NCBI GenBank assembly: GCA_023388335.1
Contig: JAEWGL010000025.1
Location: 1-14,456, forward strand
Origin: Pseudomonadota bacterium
GTDB taxonomy: Bacteria > Pseudomonadota > Gammaproteobacteria > Pseudomonadales > Pseudomonadaceae
DNA: 14,456 bases
Reading direction: 5' to 3'
In this document: one piece after another, positions 13,314 through 14,456 of the stretch
Numbering within the stretch: the stretch's first letter is position 1
Layout: each line of letters opens with the position of its first letter
Position numbers and translations under genes: made by a program
The notes under the pieces: generated by a model
Database searches by the model: none
The model's input: the letters and a program-made list of their open reading frames with translations, nothing else
Told to the model about the DNA's origin: nothing

Positions 13314-13318
13314 AGGAG
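13314..13318 (+). promoter_or_regulatory. Shine-Dalgarno site fixing the GTG start at 13325
   Basis: AGGAG lies 6 nt before GTG 13325-13327. The ATG at 13320 is out of frame. Confidence 0.7.
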
Positions 13319-13324
13319 TATGCC

Positions 13325-14456
13325 GTGACGCTCTACCTGAACCTGGCTGAACTGCTCGGCGCGCGCATCGAGCAAGGTCTTTACCGCCCGGGCCAGCGCC
13401 TGCCGTCGGTGCGTGCCCTGAGCGTGGAGCACGGCGTCAGCCTGAGCACCGTCCAGCAGGCCTACCGCCTGCTCGAGGACAATGGCCTGGTTGCGCCGCG
13501 GCCCAAGTCCGGCTACTTCGTCCCGGAGCACCGCAGCCTACCGGCCCTGCCCGCCGTCAGCCGCCCAGCCCAGCGGCCTGTGGATATCTCGCAGTGGGAG
13601 CAGGTGCTGGAACTGGTACGCAGCACCCCGCGCAACGATATCGTCCAGCTCGGCCGGGGCATGCCCGACATCGACACGCCGACGCTCAAGCCTCTGCTGC
13701 GCAGCCTGGCGCAACTGAGCCGCAGGCAGGACATGCCAGGCCTGTACTACGACAACATCCATGGCACCCAGGCCCTGCGCGAGCAGATCGCCCGGCTGAT
13801 GCTCGATTCCGGCTGCCATCTGGGCCCCGCCGACCTGGTGGTGACCACCGGCTGCCATGAGGCCCTGTCGACCAGCATCCGCGCCGTGTGCCAGCCAGGC
13901 GACATTGTCGCGGTGGAATCGCCCAGCTTCCATGGTGCCATGCAGACGCTCAAAGGCCTGGGCATGAAGGCCCTGGAGATCCCCACCGACCCGGTGACCG
14001 GCATCAGCCTTGAAGCCCTCGAGCTGGCCTTGGAGCAGTGGCCGATCAAGCTGATCCAGCTCACCCCCAGCTGCAACAACCCCCTGGGCTACATCATGCC
14101 CGAGGCGCGCAAGAAGGCCTTGCTCACCCTGGCCCAGCGCTTCGACGTGGCGATTCTCGAAGACGATGTCTACGGCGACCTGGCCTACACCTATCCGCGG
14201 CCACGCACCATCAAGTCGTTCGACGACGACGGGCGCGTGCTGCTGTGCAGCTCCTTCTCCAAGACCCTGGCGCCGGGCCTGCGCATCGGTTGGGTCGCGC
14301 CTGGGCGCTACCTGGAGCGGGTGCTGCACATGAAGTACATCAGCACCGGTTGCACCGCCAGCCAACCGCAGTTGGCGATCGCCGACTTCATCGAGGGCGG
14401 CCACTACCCGCCCCACCTGCGGCGCCTGCGCACCCAATACCAGCGCAGCCGTGACC
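13325..14456 (+). CDS. MocR-type regulator: GntR winged helix fused to a PLP aminotransferase-like domain (3' end outside window)
   Basis: The first 377 codons of a PLP-sensing transcription factor. Residues 1-70 form a GntR wHTH, with LPSVRALSVEHGVSLSTVQQAYRLLEDNGLV and the wing RPKSGYFV. After a linker, residues from about 100 form a fold-type I aminotransferase domain: YYDNIHGTQALREQIARLM, VVTTGCHEALS, N252 in CNNPLG, EDDVYGDL and the PLP lysine K313 in SSFSKTLAPGLRIGW. In this family PLP binding changes DNA binding rather than supporting metabolism. The start is GTG, well placed behind AGGAG. The N-terminus is slightly short, opening directly in the first helix (TLYLNLAELLGARIEQGLY). It is divergent from DUF1127, with probable operators between. 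The target and effector are unknown; the neighbouring amine-catabolism genes do not settle it. Confidence 0.92.
   Translation, partial: MTLYLNLAELLGARIEQGLYRPGQRLPSVRALSVEHGVSLSTVQQAYRLLEDNGLVAPRPKSGYFVPEHRSLPALPAVSRPAQRPVDISQWEQVLELVRSTPRNDIVQLGRGMPDIDTPTLKPLLRSLAQLSRRQDMPGLYYDNIHGTQALREQIARLMLDSGCHLGPADLVVTTGCHEALSTSIRAVCQPGDIVAVESPSFHGAMQTLKGLGMKALEIPTDPVTGISLEALELALEQWPIKLIQLTPSCNNPLGYIMPEARKKALLTLAQRFDVAILEDDVYGDLAYTYPRPRTIKSFDDDGRVLLCSSFSKTLAPGLRIGWVAPGRYLERVLHMKYISTGCTASQPQLAIADFIEGGHYPPHLRRLRTQYQRSRD

Noticed and set aside
13538..14437. A 299-codon antisense frame over the MocR-type gene
   Set aside because: The plus strand carries GntR and PLP-lysine motifs; the antisense product is low-complexity.
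1..14456. tRNA, rRNA, insertion sequence, phage or toxin-antitoxin genes
   Set aside because: No cloverleaf or rRNA-like sequence, transposase, integrase or toxin-like small gene pair was seen on either strand.

Overview
The window reads as a chromosomal stretch of a high-GC gamma-proteobacterium, most likely the Pseudomonas putida group. The reasons are GC-rich codon use throughout, proteins whose best recognisable relatives are Pseudomonas (Rep helicase of 669 aa, Xpt of 190 aa, DadA/DadX, PauR-like regulator, cytochrome c5), a REP-like palindrome of the P. putida type, and a gene order matching from memory the xpt - cytochrome c5 - pauR - dadX - dadA - lrp - pauB region of Pseudomonas. I could run no database search, so the species call is inference.

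Layout. 2-361 (+) is the 3' end of a MATE multidrug exporter. It converges, 4 nt apart, on an EAL-domain c-di-GMP phosphodiesterase (366-1607, -) with a TTG start. A 261-nt divergent spacer leads to rep helicase (1869-3878, +) and xpt xanthine phosphoribosyltransferase (3942-4514, +). A 215-nt convergent spacer with palindromic repeats follows. Then five genes run on the minus strand in transcription order dadA (10486-9191), dadX (8984-7911), pauR-like regulator (7801-7253), cytochrome c5 (7116-6694) and an acetyl-CoA hydrolase/transferase family protein (6598-4730). lrp (10642-11130, +) is divergent from dadA. A small Cys-rich YkgJ-like protein (11134-11487, -) converges on lrp. A PauB/PuuB-type FAD oxidoreductase (11631-12923, +) shares a stop-codon tetranucleotide with a convergent DUF1127 protein (12920-13150, -). 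A MocR-type GntR/aminotransferase regulator begins at 13325 and runs off the right edge.

How the genes fit. The middle is an amino-acid/polyamine catabolism neighbourhood. Lrp is expected to control dadA-dadX, which turn L-alanine into D-alanine and then pyruvate. The PuuR-family regulator and the FAD oxidoreductase belong to the gamma-glutamyl-polyamine pathway. Polyamine:pyruvate transamination produces L-alanine, so the two functions connect metabolically.

Most of the window is ordinary core genome, and I see no clearly new multi-gene system. The parts most worth a second look are: an 11-copy heptanucleotide array inside a palindromic element in the dadA-dadX spacer, where other pseudomonads carry a RidA-family gene; three TACAGAT half-sites laid out around the MocR gene promoter; an EAL protein keeping only a stub of its GGDEF domain; and a high share of GTG/TTG starts.
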